From Bacteroidia bacterium (GTDB lineage Bacteria; Bacteroidota; Bacteroidia; UKL13-3), in contig JAGVLJ010000035.1 of NCBI GenBank assembly GCA_020049855.1, positions 1-48,904 of the forward strand: 48,904 nt of DNA, written 5' to 3'. The notes under the pieces are model-generated. The model searched no databases and had not been told where the DNA came from. It saw only the letters and a program-made list of their open reading frames with translations. Below, one piece after another: positions 1-10,852 of this stretch; positions within the stretch are counted from its first letter, which is position 1, and each line of letters starts with the position of its first letter. The position numbers were made by a program, and so were the translations under genes.

Positions 1-1
1 A

Positions 2-1435
<1,434 letters not shown>

Positions 1436-1438
1436 AAA

Positions 1439-2614
1439 ATGAACAACACACGAATCATATATTATCAGCTAATTATTTTACTAACCGTTATAGTTTCTTC
1501 CTGTGACAATAGAAAGCAACCTGTAACTGAAACCGTTTCCGACTCTACTGTAAGCAATATGGTTATGCTTACAAAAGACAAACAAAAAATGATGAACCTA
1601 AGGTTAAAAACTGCCGAACGAAAACCAGTTACGATTAATTTTTCGGCCAATGGTAAAGTAGTGGTGCTTTCGCAAAACAGAGAAATTTTAACTGCGCGCA
1701 TTAACGGAAGCATTCAAAAAATTTTGGTGCTTAATGGACAAAAAATAAGTAAAGGGCAGGTGCTTATGGAAATAAGCAGCGGAGAGTTTATTCAACTGCA
1801 AGAAAATTACCTGAACGCAAAAGCTGAAATCGGATTTTTGAAAAATGATTATGAACGTCAACGTAAGTTGAAGGAAGCAGATATAAGTGCGGGCAAAGAG
1901 TTTCAACAGGCCGAATCAAAATACCTTTCCTGTGTTACCCGGTTGCGTTCGGCTGAAGCTCGCTTAAAATACCTGGGTGTTGACGTGCAAAACCTGAATG
2001 TAACCGACCAAACTCCTTTGTCATCTACGTTTAGTGTTCGCTCAACTATAAACGGGTATCTGTCGTCTCTTCCTCTAAGTTTAGGCATGTCGGTAAATTC
2101 TGCTACGGAACTGGCTCATATTGTAAACCTTGATCATTACCATGCCGATATATTTGTGTATGAAAAAGACATTAACAAAGTAAGCGAAGGGCAGGAGGTA
2201 GATTTGGTATTTACCAATCAATCACTGCCCGCAGTAAAAGGAAAAGTAGAATTTATCAGTCGCGGAATGGATTTGGCCACACGTACCATAATTATTCACG
2301 TGGTATTTGAAACAATATTTCCGGGTGTATTGCCAGATATGACGTTTAAGGCAATTTTTAAAACTATATTACCTGATCAGTTAACATTGCCCGGCTCAGC
2401 TTTTATTTCTGAGGACAACAATTATTTTGTGTACTACGTTCTTCCATCTGCTCCCGAAAAATTTATTAAGGCACAAGTAAAACTTTTATCGCAGAACGAG
2501 GACAACAGTGCTTTTGAATTAATTTCACCGCTCCCGAAAGATGCTTTGTTTGTTGTGAAAGGGTTGCTTATGGTAGAAAGTGAGGCACACAAAGCTGAGA
2601 TGGCCGAAGACTGA
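1439..2614 (+). CDS. cusB: CusB/CzcB-like periplasmic adaptor (membrane fusion protein), lipoprotein
   Basis: 391 residues. The N-terminus is a lipoprotein signal with a lipobox around VSSC, so the protein should be anchored by Cys22. It has the HlyD/CusB order: a barrel-sandwich half (residues ~60-110, with ILTARINGSIQKILV and NGQKISKGQVL), a helical hairpin (~115-175), the second lipoyl half (SGYL-like region near 200), then beta-barrel and membrane-proximal domains (VYEKDINKVSEGQEVDLVF onward). It bridges the inner-membrane pump and the outer-membrane factor. It starts 3 bases after the pump-OMF stop, so the two are co-transcribed. Its last 47 bases overlap tail to tail with the opposite-strand STAS/SEC14-like gene. 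No Met/His-rich metal-binding tail is visible. Confidence 0.9.
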   Translation: MNNTRIIYYQLIILLTVIVSSCDNRKQPVTETVSDSTVSNMVMLTKDKQKMMNLRLKTAERKPVTINFSANGKVVVLSQNREILTARINGSIQKILVLNGQKISKGQVLMEISSGEFIQLQENYLNAKAEIGFLKNDYERQRKLKEADISAGKEFQQAESKYLSCVTRLRSAEARLKYLGVDVQNLNVTDQTPLSSTFSVRSTINGYLSSLPLSLGMSVNSATELAHIVNLDHYHADIFVYEKDINKVSEGQEVDLVFTNQSLPAVKGKVEFISRGMDLATRTIIIHVVFETIFPGVLPDMTFKAIFKTILPDQLTLPGSAFISEDNNYFVYYVLPSAPEKFIKAQVKLLSQNEDNSAFELISPLPKDALFVVKGLLMVESEAHKAEMAED

Positions 2615-3035
2615 AATAGAACTTTTTATTTGTTAGCATCCTTTGCAAATGGCAATACCAGTTCCATGCTTCCGCTTCATTGGGAAAAAAACGGATGGGC
2701 ACAGGCGGAGGTTGGAGCGTGAATGCCATTTTCATGATCAAGTTGGCTAAGCCAGGTTTATAAATCATGGCCATAGCCGTGTCAACAGCATGAATCTGTT
2801 GTGCCGAAAAAATGCGGGTAGCTTTGTCGGGAATGGGCGAGTTGCACAGGTAAATTAATAACGGAAATTTTTTATTTTCGGTTATCTTTTTTACCAAGGC
2901 AACATTTTCGGTAATATTTTGTACCGTTCGTTTTACGGGCTTGGAGTAGGAAATTAATATTCCATCCCTGTTCAATATATAGTCGGCAATTTCTCCTTCA
3001 ATTTTTGGGGTATTTGTTTCAAATAAAATGTTCAT
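2568..3035 (-). CDS. Small STAS/SEC14-like (DUF7793-type) protein
   Basis: 155 residues, no signal peptide, no membrane segment. It resembles a family of short cytoplasmic Bacteroidota proteins annotated as STAS/SEC14 or DUF7793: an N-terminal section ending in ISYSKPVKRT, a middle with NVALVKKI and PLLIYLCNSPIPDKATR, and a helical end with AMAMIYKPGLANLIMKM. The function of the family is not known to me. The ATG lies 2 bases after the stop of the P-type ATPase, so the two are very likely one operon and perhaps translationally coupled. The residues after ~130 (FYFSLRPSQLC) look poorly conserved and run into the 3' end of cusB on the other strand. Confidence 0.7.
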   Translation of the reverse strand: MNILFETNTPKIEGEIADYILNRDGILISYSKPVKRTVQNITENVALVKKITENKKFPLLIYLCNSPIPDKATRIFSAQQIHAVDTAMAMIYKPGLANLIMKMAFTLQPPPVPIRFFPNEAEAWNWYCHLQRMLTNKKFYFSLRPSQLCVPHFLP

Positions 3036-3037
3036 GA

Positions 3038-5524
3038 TTATGTCTTGACTTGGTTTCGAACGTATTTAATTATTTCAAGTAGCAAAAGCAATATTAAAGC
3101 AGCAGCCACCGATGGAATAAAATGGCGGTATCCGGGAAATTGGAAACTAAACAGTACCTGTAAAGTTGGTATAGAAGTGATAAGCACAAGCAGGGTAACA
3201 GCGGACAGAATAATGGCTGTAACGGCTTTGTTATTCTCAGCAATAACCGAAAACACATTCCTTGATTTGGAAAGGGAAGAAAGAATAAGAAAAATATTGC
3301 CAATAATAAGTGCCGAGAAAGTAATGGCTCTTACTTCTCCTTCTGTATGCCCTTCATTTATTGAAAGAAGGTAAATTGTAATCACCATTGCAAATAATAA
3401 GATTCCTTTTGCTGCACTGAATAAAATTTTACACCCCCCAAAAAAGAGTTCCTTCGAACTGCGCGGAGGCCGTTTCATGATTCCGTATTCCTCCTGTTCC
3501 GATTCAAAAGCAATGGAGCAAACGGGATCAATGATCAATTCCATAAAAACAATGTGCAGCGGAAGAAGTAATAAAGGAAGTGACGGAAAGAAGGCAGGCA
3601 ACAGAGTAAGTCCGATAATAGGAATATGAATGGCAATAATATAAGACATTGCTTTTTGAAGGTTATCAAAAATTTTTCTTCCGGTACGCATGGCCGAAAC
3701 AATAGAAGCAAAATTATCATCAAGTAACACCAGTGACGAAGCTTCCCTTGCCACATCAGTTCCTTTGTTTCCCATGGCTATACCAATATGTGCCGTTTTA
3801 AGGGCTGGTGCATCATTTACACCGTCTCCGGTCATGGCTACAATTTCGTTGTTGACTTTTAAAGTTTGTACTATACGAAGTTTTTGTTCGGGAATTACCC
3901 TGGCAAAAATGGTTATCTTTTCAATGCATTTTTTCAACTCCACATCAGTCATCTGTTTTAGTTCGTCACCTGTAAGCAATTCGCCACTGGGGTTCATGCC
4001 AATTTGCCGGGCAATGCTTTTTGCGGTAACCGGGAAATCTCCTGTAATCATTATTACTTTTATTCCGGCCTCGTTACATTCTTTCACTGCTTGTGGTACT
4101 TCCGGCCGTATTGGATCTTCAAATCCGAGTAAACCCTGATAGGAAAATTGATAGCCTTTAGGTGTAGCCGGAAAAGTGTCTGTATTCCATATTGCCGTAG
4201 CCGCAGCCAATATACGGTAGCCTTTTTCAGCCATCATATGTACCTGATTTAGGCGTATAGTCATTTCCTCTTTATTCATTCCGCATAGGGGAAAAATGGC
4301 TTCGGGGGCACCTTTTGTGTAAACAGTATAGGTATTGGAATCGGCATGTTGAATTACTCGGGTAAAGGCCATGAGTTCGGTTGACAGCGGATATTCTTTT
4401 TTTAAAACTGCTCCCTGGGGTGTGTTAGTAGTGCAATCACGGTACACTTTATCAATAGCTTTTTCCATTGGTTCAGCCGAATTGGTTTGTGATGCATACT
4501 GAGCTGTAGTAATAAGTTTGTAGATATGTTCTTTATTTTCGGGAAAAGCGTTGCTCGTAAAAAACAAATCGGGGCAATGCAGGGCCGCTATTTCCATTTT
4601 ATTTTGGGTAATGGTTCCCGTTTTATCTCTACACAGTACCGTTGCTGCTCCCAATGTTTCAATGGCCGATGGATTTCGGGTAAGCACATTTTTTGTTGAC
4701 AAACGCCATGCACCTAATGCCAGAAATACGGTGAGTACCACTGGAAACTCTTCGGGTAAGATGGCCATTGCTGACGATAGTCCGCTTAAAAGGGATTGAA
4801 TAAAATTTCCTCTTGAGGTATAAAAAGCCACCACTACACCTATGCTGATTATTGCACCCATGATAAACAGGTTTCGTATCAGCAATTTCATTTCCTTTTG
4901 CAGGCGTGTGTCTTCCGGTTCTATTAGCTGAAGGGATGTGCCTATTTGACCAAATTGTGTTTTTTTCCCCGTTGTTTTTACTCTGGCTATTCCTTTGCCC
5001 TGCACCACTAAAGTTCCGCTGAAAATGCGATTTCCCCCGTTGGCTGAATGAATGGACTTTCTTACGGCCACGGATTCTCCGGTGAGTAACGATTCATCAA
5101 TGGTGAGATGGAAAGCTTCTACTATTTCCGCATCAGCGGCAATGCGGTCTCCTTCATTTATGAGCAGTAAGTCGCCAGGTACCACTTCCCTTCCGGGTAT
5201 TCTAAATTCAGTTCCGTCCCGCACAACAAGTGCGCGCGGGGAAGAGAGTTTTCGTAAGGCATCAAGTGCTTTTTCGGTTTTTCGATACTGATAAAAAGTA
5301 ATAAAAATAATGAGTAGAATTGTTCCCGAAAGGATGGCTCCTTCACGGTAATCTCCTAAAAACATATACAATATGCCACAGCTAATTAACAGAAGAAACA
5401 TGGGTTCTTTTATTACTTCAAGCGCAATAAGCCAAACATTTTTTGGTTTGGCTGCCGGAAGTTCATTAAATCCGTATGATTTTAATCGGTTACTTCCTTC
5501 GGCTGAAGAGAGCCCTTTGTACAT
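3038..5524 (-). CDS. Cation-translocating P-type ATPase (P2-like)
   Basis: 828 residues, full length for bacterial Ca2+-ATPase-like pumps. In order: actuator loop with TGES (LTGESVAVRKS, ~148), membrane segment 4 with PEEFPVVLT (~256), the phosphorylation motif CRDKTGTITQNK (Asp ~300), a nucleotide-binding domain (YTKGAPEAI), the hinge MTGDGVNDAPALK (~565), and C-terminal membrane helices with ELIIDPVCSIAFE. It couples ATP hydrolysis to cation export from the cytoplasm. The segment-4 motif is PEEFP rather than the PEGLP of typical Ca2+ pumps, so I would not name the ion. There are no N-terminal metal-binding domains, which argues against a CopA-type pump. It is followed 2 bases later by the STAS-like gene. 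Confidence 0.93.
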   Translation of the reverse strand: MYKGLSSAEGSNRLKSYGFNELPAAKPKNVWLIALEVIKEPMFLLLISCGILYMFLGDYREGAILSGTILLIIFITFYQYRKTEKALDALRKLSSPRALVVRDGTEFRIPGREVVPGDLLLINEGDRIAADAEIVEAFHLTIDESLLTGESVAVRKSIHSANGGNRIFSGTLVVQGKGIARVKTTGKKTQFGQIGTSLQLIEPEDTRLQKEMKLLIRNLFIMGAIISIGVVVAFYTSRGNFIQSLLSGLSSAMAILPEEFPVVLTVFLALGAWRLSTKNVLTRNPSAIETLGAATVLCRDKTGTITQNKMEIAALHCPDLFFTSNAFPENKEHIYKLITTAQYASQTNSAEPMEKAIDKVYRDCTTNTPQGAVLKKEYPLSTELMAFTRVIQHADSNTYTVYTKGAPEAIFPLCGMNKEEMTIRLNQVHMMAEKGYRILAAATAIWNTDTFPATPKGYQFSYQGLLGFEDPIRPEVPQAVKECNEAGIKVIMITGDFPVTAKSIARQIGMNPSGELLTGDELKQMTDVELKKCIEKITIFARVIPEQKLRIVQTLKVNNEIVAMTGDGVNDAPALKTAHIGIAMGNKGTDVAREASSLVLLDDNFASIVSAMRTGRKIFDNLQKAMSYIIAIHIPIIGLTLLPAFFPSLPLLLLPLHIVFMELIIDPVCSIAFESEQEEYGIMKRPPRSSKELFFGGCKILFSAAKGILLFAMVITIYLLSINEGHTEGEVRAITFSALIIGNIFLILSSLSKSRNVFSVIAENNKAVTAIILSAVTLLVLITSIPTLQVLFSFQFPGYRHFIPSVAAALILLLLLEIIKYVRNQVKT

Positions 5525-5574
5525 GGACGCAAAGGTAGGGAGGCAGTGTGAAAATATTTGTGTTGCCTCATTGA

Positions 5575-6303
5575 TTAATCTGTTTCGTATTCCAGTTTTA
5601 CAGTAATGGTTGCTGTTTTTCGTTTAGAGGTGGTATTAAATGAACCGCCCCATGAGTATTCTTCCGAGGAGTTTTGCGCTACAATTTGAAAAACGCCCAT
5701 ATCTGCCTTTTTTAATTTACCTACTTTACTACCCGCGTTTTCTGCAATGCGTTTGGCTCGTTCGCTGGCATCTTTGGTGGCCTCTGCAATCATTTCAATT
5801 TTTAAGGCGGCAAGTTTTGTATAGTAGTATTGTGGGTTATTTGAATAAAACTGAATCCCCGAGTTAATCAGCTCGGTTACTTCGCGCGATACATTTTCTA
5901 CTTTATCTACATCGTTTGATTCTATCTGTACATTTTGACCTAACCGGTATCCTTTAAAAACCGATTTTATTCTCACGCCTTTTTCATAAACATCGTCATA
6001 TTCTTCATTAATATCAACAGAAGTAAAAATGATATTCTCCGGCTTAATTCCTTTTGAAATCATGTAATTTCTGATGCTTTCCCTGTCTTTATCTAATTGT
6101 GCGTACGCTTCTTTAAGGTTGTGATTTTTTTCGGTGAACGATCCGCTCCATACTATCAAATCAGAAACAAAGTTTTTACTTCCCAATCCGGTTACGGCAA
6201 TGCAATTGTACGATTTATTTCTGTTTTGAAATGCATTAGCCAGCAGGTATGCGGTTGCAACAATGGCAATAGCTGTAATAAGTGCATTAAAATATGTTTT
6301 CAT
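5575..6303 (-). CDS. SIMPL (DUF541) domain protein, periplasmic
   Basis: 242 residues from the ATG at 6303; an in-frame ATG at 6324 adds only MTDQNNC before the signal-anchor, so I prefer the downstream start. The N-terminus is hydrophobic (residues ~5-24) and directs the protein to the envelope. The remainder is a SIMPL domain: VTGLGSKNF, a long helix with Asp/Arg pairs, YRLGQNVQIES, and the characteristic A-rich ATKDASERAKRIAENAG near residue 185. The family includes oxidative-stress-related and OMP26-like proteins, but its biochemical role is unclear. It is 50 bases upstream of the P-type ATPase on the same strand, so co-transcription is plausible. Confidence 0.88.
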   Translation of the reverse strand: MKTYFNALITAIAIVATAYLLANAFQNRNKSYNCIAVTGLGSKNFVSDLIVWSGSFTEKNHNLKEAYAQLDKDRESIRNYMISKGIKPENIIFTSVDINEEYDDVYEKGVRIKSVFKGYRLGQNVQIESNDVDKVENVSREVTELINSGIQFYSNNPQYYYTKLAALKIEMIAEATKDASERAKRIAENAGSKVGKLKKADMGVFQIVAQNSSEEYSWGGSFNTTSKRKTATITVKLEYETD

Positions 6304-6397
6304 ACAATTGTTTTGATCAGTCAAATATGAGAAAAAGAAGGTAGAAAGAAAACGGAATGTTATTCAAAATAGTATCAGGTAGATATGCTTTTTTGAC

Positions 6398-9300
6398 TCA
6401 GTCCTCCCAATCCTCTCCTGCCTGCAGCATTTCCTCGTCTACCGGGGCATCAGGTTGTACAAAGTGTTTCACAAAATTGCACCATTTGCAATCAGGTTCA
6501 CCGCATCCTTTATCAAACTCTTTGTTTTGAATGCGGGCATACGTATCCATTATTTGCCCTTTCACAATAGTCAAGTCTTCCTGGGTAATTTCGATTCGTA
6601 CTTTTTCGAATATTTTTCCTTCTTTATCTGTAGGCTCAATAAAATCAAATTCGGCACTTACCATTTCCCATTGTTTGCTTTGTTCGGCATCCATCAAAAT
6701 TTTGTAAAACACGGCCTGACGCCAGTAGTCGCCACCAAATTTTTCTTCGAAGGTGGCATTTTCCGGGAGCTGACCTTTTATCGGAGGGTTTAGTTTTTTC
6801 TTTGCGTTTTTAAATTGTCCGGTTTTATAATCCACCACATGACATAGACGCCCGTTAAATTCTATTTTATCAATTTTGCCGTTTATGGGTATCTGATTTA
6901 TTCCGGTACGTATGCTGCGCTCGGTGGTCACTACTTTGTTCCATGTCGGTAAATAATGGGTTACATATTTGGGGAGAATTTTATCACCGTATTGCCTTCT
7001 ACGTTCGTATTCTTCTTTGGTAAATGAATCTTGGTGGCGGTACATAAAATAATCAAAATCACGCATCAGGTCTTCAATAGGTGGAAACGTTTTTGTTTCG
7101 CTATCGAGCATTTTTTTGAAATATCGGTCAAGCGCATCGTGCACGGCCGAACCAAAACTCATGCTGGCGTTTTTTGCAGCCGGCACCCGCAATAAATTCT
7201 GGAAGTAAAATGTAAACGGACATTTAAGGTAATTATTCAGGTGTGTTACACTCATGCAGTAATTTTCCAGTTGTTTATCAATCCAGGCTTTGTCAATTAA
7301 CTCCAGTCTTTCCTGTTTGTTTTCCTGCATACTAAGCAGGTTGTATTCGAGGAGAGCCTCATCAGGCAGGCTGATTTGTTCTTTGTGTACCTGTTCAAAA
7401 CTTTCAAGCTCGGCTACGAAGCGGCTTTTTTCGGTTTCCTTTTGGTCTTTGCTTAGGCTGCTGTAGGCGATGAGGAGTTCTTTTTTGGCGCGGGTAAGAG
7501 CCACATAAAAGAGCCTTCGGGCTTCCTCGCTTTCGTCACCTGCTTTGGTGCTCGCCATTAGATTATCGGGCAGGGTGTAGCCACGGTTTCGTGCAGGTTT
7601 ATCCCATTCCTTGCTCTGGCAGCCTATAAGGTAAACGGTTTCAAACTCGAGGCCTTTGGAAGAGTGTGCGGTGATAAAATTAACGCCTTTGGTGGCGAAG
7701 GTAATTTTATTGATGTCGAGGGATATTTCGTATTCTCGCATCAGGGTTATCGTTTTTAGAAATTCACGGATGCTAATACCGGGATGTTTAACACTTTCCT
7801 CTTTTATAAAATCAAATAGCGAGGTAAGTTCCTGCATGAGCCAAACCTTTTCCTTGTGTCGCATTATATACCCAAGCACACCTCCCCGGGTTAAAATTTT
7901 TTCGAACAACTGTTGAAGGGTAATGTTGTGTACGCCTTGAATCCAGTATTCGAGGTCATCACTAAGCCTGCGCATAGCACGGGCTGATTCGGGCTGGGTT
8001 TGAAAGAGGTTGTTTTGCGTTTTGCCTTTTATTTTTTGCAGTTCTTCGCGCCAAAAAGTGGTGCGTTTGTCTCGTATGTCGGCAGCAAAACGGGCAATGT
8101 CAATGGCCGGAATTTGAAAAAAGTCGTAGTGCAAAATTTCAAATAATAAGTCTTCTCGGCTATGTGGCATGTAGGCTTCCCCACTCAGGTATTCTAAAAT
8201 GGTCAGCATTTTTTGCACAAATAGACTCGTAAGAATATTTAACTTTTTGCGAATGTTTACCGATATATTTTTTTGCTCCAGGTAACGGGATATTTCTTCG
8301 GCTTGTTTGTGGTTGCGGTATAAAACGGCAATTTCACTTAGGTCTTCCCCATTCTTAAATCTGGTTTCAATTTCCTGGGCTATATGTACCGTTTCATGTA
8401 CGCTATTGTAATACTCGCGCAATTGTGGTAATACTTCCAGTTGGGCATAATTCTCATTGCAGGCGATTAAGTTTTTTTCAAGACCCGGAGTTTGCTTTAC
8501 CAGCCTCTCCGTATTGTTGCGGATGAGGTGAAGGGCCAGATTAAGAATATGCTGCGTAGAGCGGTAGTTTTCAGTAAGCATTACCACACGCAATTGTTCG
8601 GCATAGGAGTGACTGAACTGCATGATGTTTTCAATATTGGCTCCCTGAAACCGGTAAATAGACTGGTCGTCATCCCCCACTACAAATACATTGGGGGCAT
8701 CCCAGTAACTCACTAGTTTTTTTAGAATATCGTTTTGTGCTCCATTGGTATCCTGAAATTCATCGACAAGAAAATAGAGGTATTGCTCCTGATAATTGCG
8801 TAACAGGTTTTCATCTTGAGCAAAGGCATTTTGCACCCACAGAATCATGTCATCGTAATCGTAACGACAGGATTTGCGCATCATCGCCTCAAAATTTTTG
8901 AACTCACCCACTGCTGCTTTCAGCAGGTTCATTTTTTCGGTTTGCTCTTTTATTTTTTCGGTTTTTACATCACCGGCTTTTACTCCTGTTTTACTATTGC
9001 CTTTTTTGTAAATGTATTCTTCGCGCTGAGGCAAGTCGGCCAGGTACTCATCAATTTTTTGCAGCAATAAGGCTTCCGTCCACCCCTCTGTTTTCATTAA
9101 CCGAAACAATTGCGCCATGCGTCCCATTTCGAAGTAGGCATCTCCTGTTAGTCGTTTAAGCGGGTTGGACGGAGCAAGTCCGTCAATTAATTGACGGTAC
9201 AGTTTTACCTGTTCCAGTTCAGTGATGGGGTCAAGGTCGCGAACGCCAAAAACATCTTTATTCTCCTGAATAATTTTATTGCAAAAACTATGAAAGGTGT

Positions 9301-9589
9301 GAATGTGCACGCGGTAGGCATCGGGCCCTATAAACTGCAACAGGCGTTTGCGCATGGCAATAGTACCGGCATCAGTGTAGGTAAGGCAAAGAATGTTTTC
9401 GGGCTGAGCCAGTTGAAATTCACTTGATAAAATATTGCCTATTCGTGCCGCCAGAATCTGTGTTTTTCCGGTGCCGGGACCTGCAATAACAAGCACTGGG
9501 CCTTCGAGGGTATTGACTGCTTCCTGCTGTGCGGTATTCAGTCGGGAAAGTTCCTGCTTAAAAGTTTGCTGATTGGCGGGTGTATTCAC
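6398..9589 (-). CDS. UvrD/AddA-like ATP-dependent DNA helicase with C-terminal Fe-S PD-(D/E)XK nuclease
   Basis: 1063 residues from a GTG at 9589; no ATG occurs before the Walker A motif. Helicase motifs of superfamily 1A: AGPGTGKTQ (~37), CLTYTDAGTIAMRKRL, DEFQDTN (~275), GDDDQSIYRFQGA (~305), TENYRST, ITAHSSKGLEFETVYLIG and FYVALTRAKKELL. The C-terminal ~280 residues are a RecB-type nuclease: SVTHLNNYLKCPFTFYFQNL (~785), VVDYKTGQF (~918), then CGEPDCKWC (~1028). One upstream Cys and three downstream Cys match the Fe-S staple seen in AddB and Cas4-like nucleases. The protein would unwind and trim DNA ends during repair. No AddB/RexB-like partner is adjacent, so it may act alone or with a distant partner. 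Confidence 0.92.
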   Translation of the reverse strand: MNTPANQQTFKQELSRLNTAQQEAVNTLEGPVLVIAGPGTGKTQILAARIGNILSSEFQLAQPENILCLTYTDAGTIAMRKRLLQFIGPDAYRVHIHTFHSFCNKIIQENKDVFGVRDLDPITELEQVKLYRQLIDGLAPSNPLKRLTGDAYFEMGRMAQLFRLMKTEGWTEALLLQKIDEYLADLPQREEYIYKKGNSKTGVKAGDVKTEKIKEQTEKMNLLKAAVGEFKNFEAMMRKSCRYDYDDMILWVQNAFAQDENLLRNYQEQYLYFLVDEFQDTNGAQNDILKKLVSYWDAPNVFVVGDDDQSIYRFQGANIENIMQFSHSYAEQLRVVMLTENYRSTQHILNLALHLIRNNTERLVKQTPGLEKNLIACNENYAQLEVLPQLREYYNSVHETVHIAQEIETRFKNGEDLSEIAVLYRNHKQAEEISRYLEQKNISVNIRKKLNILTSLFVQKMLTILEYLSGEAYMPHSREDLLFEILHYDFFQIPAIDIARFAADIRDKRTTFWREELQKIKGKTQNNLFQTQPESARAMRRLSDDLEYWIQGVHNITLQQLFEKILTRGGVLGYIMRHKEKVWLMQELTSLFDFIKEESVKHPGISIREFLKTITLMREYEISLDINKITFATKGVNFITAHSSKGLEFETVYLIGCQSKEWDKPARNRGYTLPDNLMASTKAGDESEEARRLFYVALTRAKKELLIAYSSLSKDQKETEKSRFVAELESFEQVHKEQISLPDEALLEYNLLSMQENKQERLELIDKAWIDKQLENYCMSVTHLNNYLKCPFTFYFQNLLRVPAAKNASMSFGSAVHDALDRYFKKMLDSETKTFPPIEDLMRDFDYFMYRHQDSFTKEEYERRRQYGDKILPKYVTHYLPTWNKVVTTERSIRTGINQIPINGKIDKIEFNGRLCHVVDYKTGQFKNAKKKLNPPIKGQLPENATFEEKFGGDYWRQAVFYKILMDAEQSKQWEMVSAEFDFIEPTDKEGKIFEKVRIEITQEDLTIVKGQIMDTYARIQNKEFDKGCGEPDCKWCNFVKHFVQPDAPVDEEMLQAGEDWED

Positions 9590-9805
9590 TGCGGCAAGTT
9601 AGGAAAAATTGATAATAGGGTTAAAGTTTAATCAAGGTTAAATATTTAGCCACAATGCTTCCTTTCGTTACGTATTAATCGATTTTTTGGGAATATTGAT
9701 GCAGGCAATTCGCAAACAGAAATTAACTTGGATTAAATGGCAAAAGGAGTTTATTTTTTGGCCAGCGATGTACACAGAAGCAAACGGATTATTCCAGATG
9801 TTTTT

Positions 9806-10765
9806 TCATTCGTTAAAATGCCGAAATTTATGTTGTTGTTGGGGGATGTTTGATTCTTTTACAATATACAAAGGTCTTCCGCGCACGTTGTCACTTACCC
9901 GGCCTATGTATTCGCCAATAATACCAATACCAATCAGCTGCACCCCGCCAATAAATAAAATGGTCATCATTAACGAGGCCCATCCCGGCTCGTAATTTTT
10001 CAATATCAATCGCGAGTACAGGGTATAAATCATGAGCAAAAAGGTGATGCCCGATACCACAAATCCGGCAATAGTGGCCACTTTTAACGGGAAGCGAGAA
10101 AAGGAGGTGATACCATCTAACGCAAACCGAATCATTTTGCGGTAGGTGTAGCCTGTTTGTCCGGACAGTCGTTCCTGCCGATCATATTCCACAAAGGTTT
10201 GGTTAAATCCCACCCAGGCAATTTGTCCGCGCAGGTATTTGTGCTGTTCGGGCATGTGTTTTAATATCTCGGTAACCTGCCTATTAATGATGCGATAATC
10301 TCCCGTATCTACCGGAATTTCGAAGTTGGTGATGCGCGCGAGAATGCGGTAGAATAATTTTGCAGTAAATTTTTTTATGAATCCGTCTCCGGTGCGGCTT
10401 CTGCGTTTAGCATATACCACGGCATATCCTTCCTGCATTTTTTTATACAGGTCAACAATCAATTCGGGCGGATCCTGTAAGTCGGCATCAATAATCACAA
10501 CGGCTTCTCCGGTGCAGGCATCCAATCCGGCACTTACTGCCACCTGATGTCCGAAATTACGGCTGAAATCAATGTATTTTACGTTCGAGTCGGTGCCGGC
10601 CAGCCCCTTGATAACTGGAGCACTTTGGTCGCGGCTACCATCATTCACAAAAATGTATTCGGCTTTTACCTGTAGCTGTTCCGTTACTTTTTGCAGGCGC
10701 TGGTACATGGCCAAAATATTGGCCTGTTCATTAAAAACCGGAATGATTACCGAAAGCTGCGTCAT
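9806..10765 (-). CDS. Family 2 glycosyltransferase, GtrB/DPM1-like, membrane-bound
   Basis: 319 residues. An N-terminal GT-A catalytic domain opens with LSVIIPVFNEQANI, followed by YIFVNDGSRDQS, the DXD region VIIDADLQDPPELI (~95) and PVDTGDYRIINRQV (~155). Two C-terminal membrane helices (~230-255 and ~265-290) end in GEYIGRVSDNVRGRPLYIV, the signature of polyprenyl-phosphate glycosyltransferases such as GtrB and PglC-independent DPM1 relatives. It would transfer a sugar from a nucleotide donor to a lipid-phosphate carrier at the inner membrane for envelope glycans. It stands alone, with no O-antigen or flippase genes around it, so the sugar and end product cannot be inferred. Confidence 0.9.
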   Translation of the reverse strand: MTQLSVIIPVFNEQANILAMYQRLQKVTEQLQVKAEYIFVNDGSRDQSAPVIKGLAGTDSNVKYIDFSRNFGHQVAVSAGLDACTGEAVVIIDADLQDPPELIVDLYKKMQEGYAVVYAKRRSRTGDGFIKKFTAKLFYRILARITNFEIPVDTGDYRIINRQVTEILKHMPEQHKYLRGQIAWVGFNQTFVEYDRQERLSGQTGYTYRKMIRFALDGITSFSRFPLKVATIAGFVVSGITFLLMIYTLYSRLILKNYEPGWASLMMTILFIGGVQLIGIGIIGEYIGRVSDNVRGRPLYIVKESNIPQQQHKFRHFNE

Positions 10766-10852
10766 ACCACAAACTTATTCATTGTTTTTGGTTAAGCCAA
10801 AATTCGTTTTTGATAAACTATTTTTTAACTTGCACCATAAACTATATGTAAT

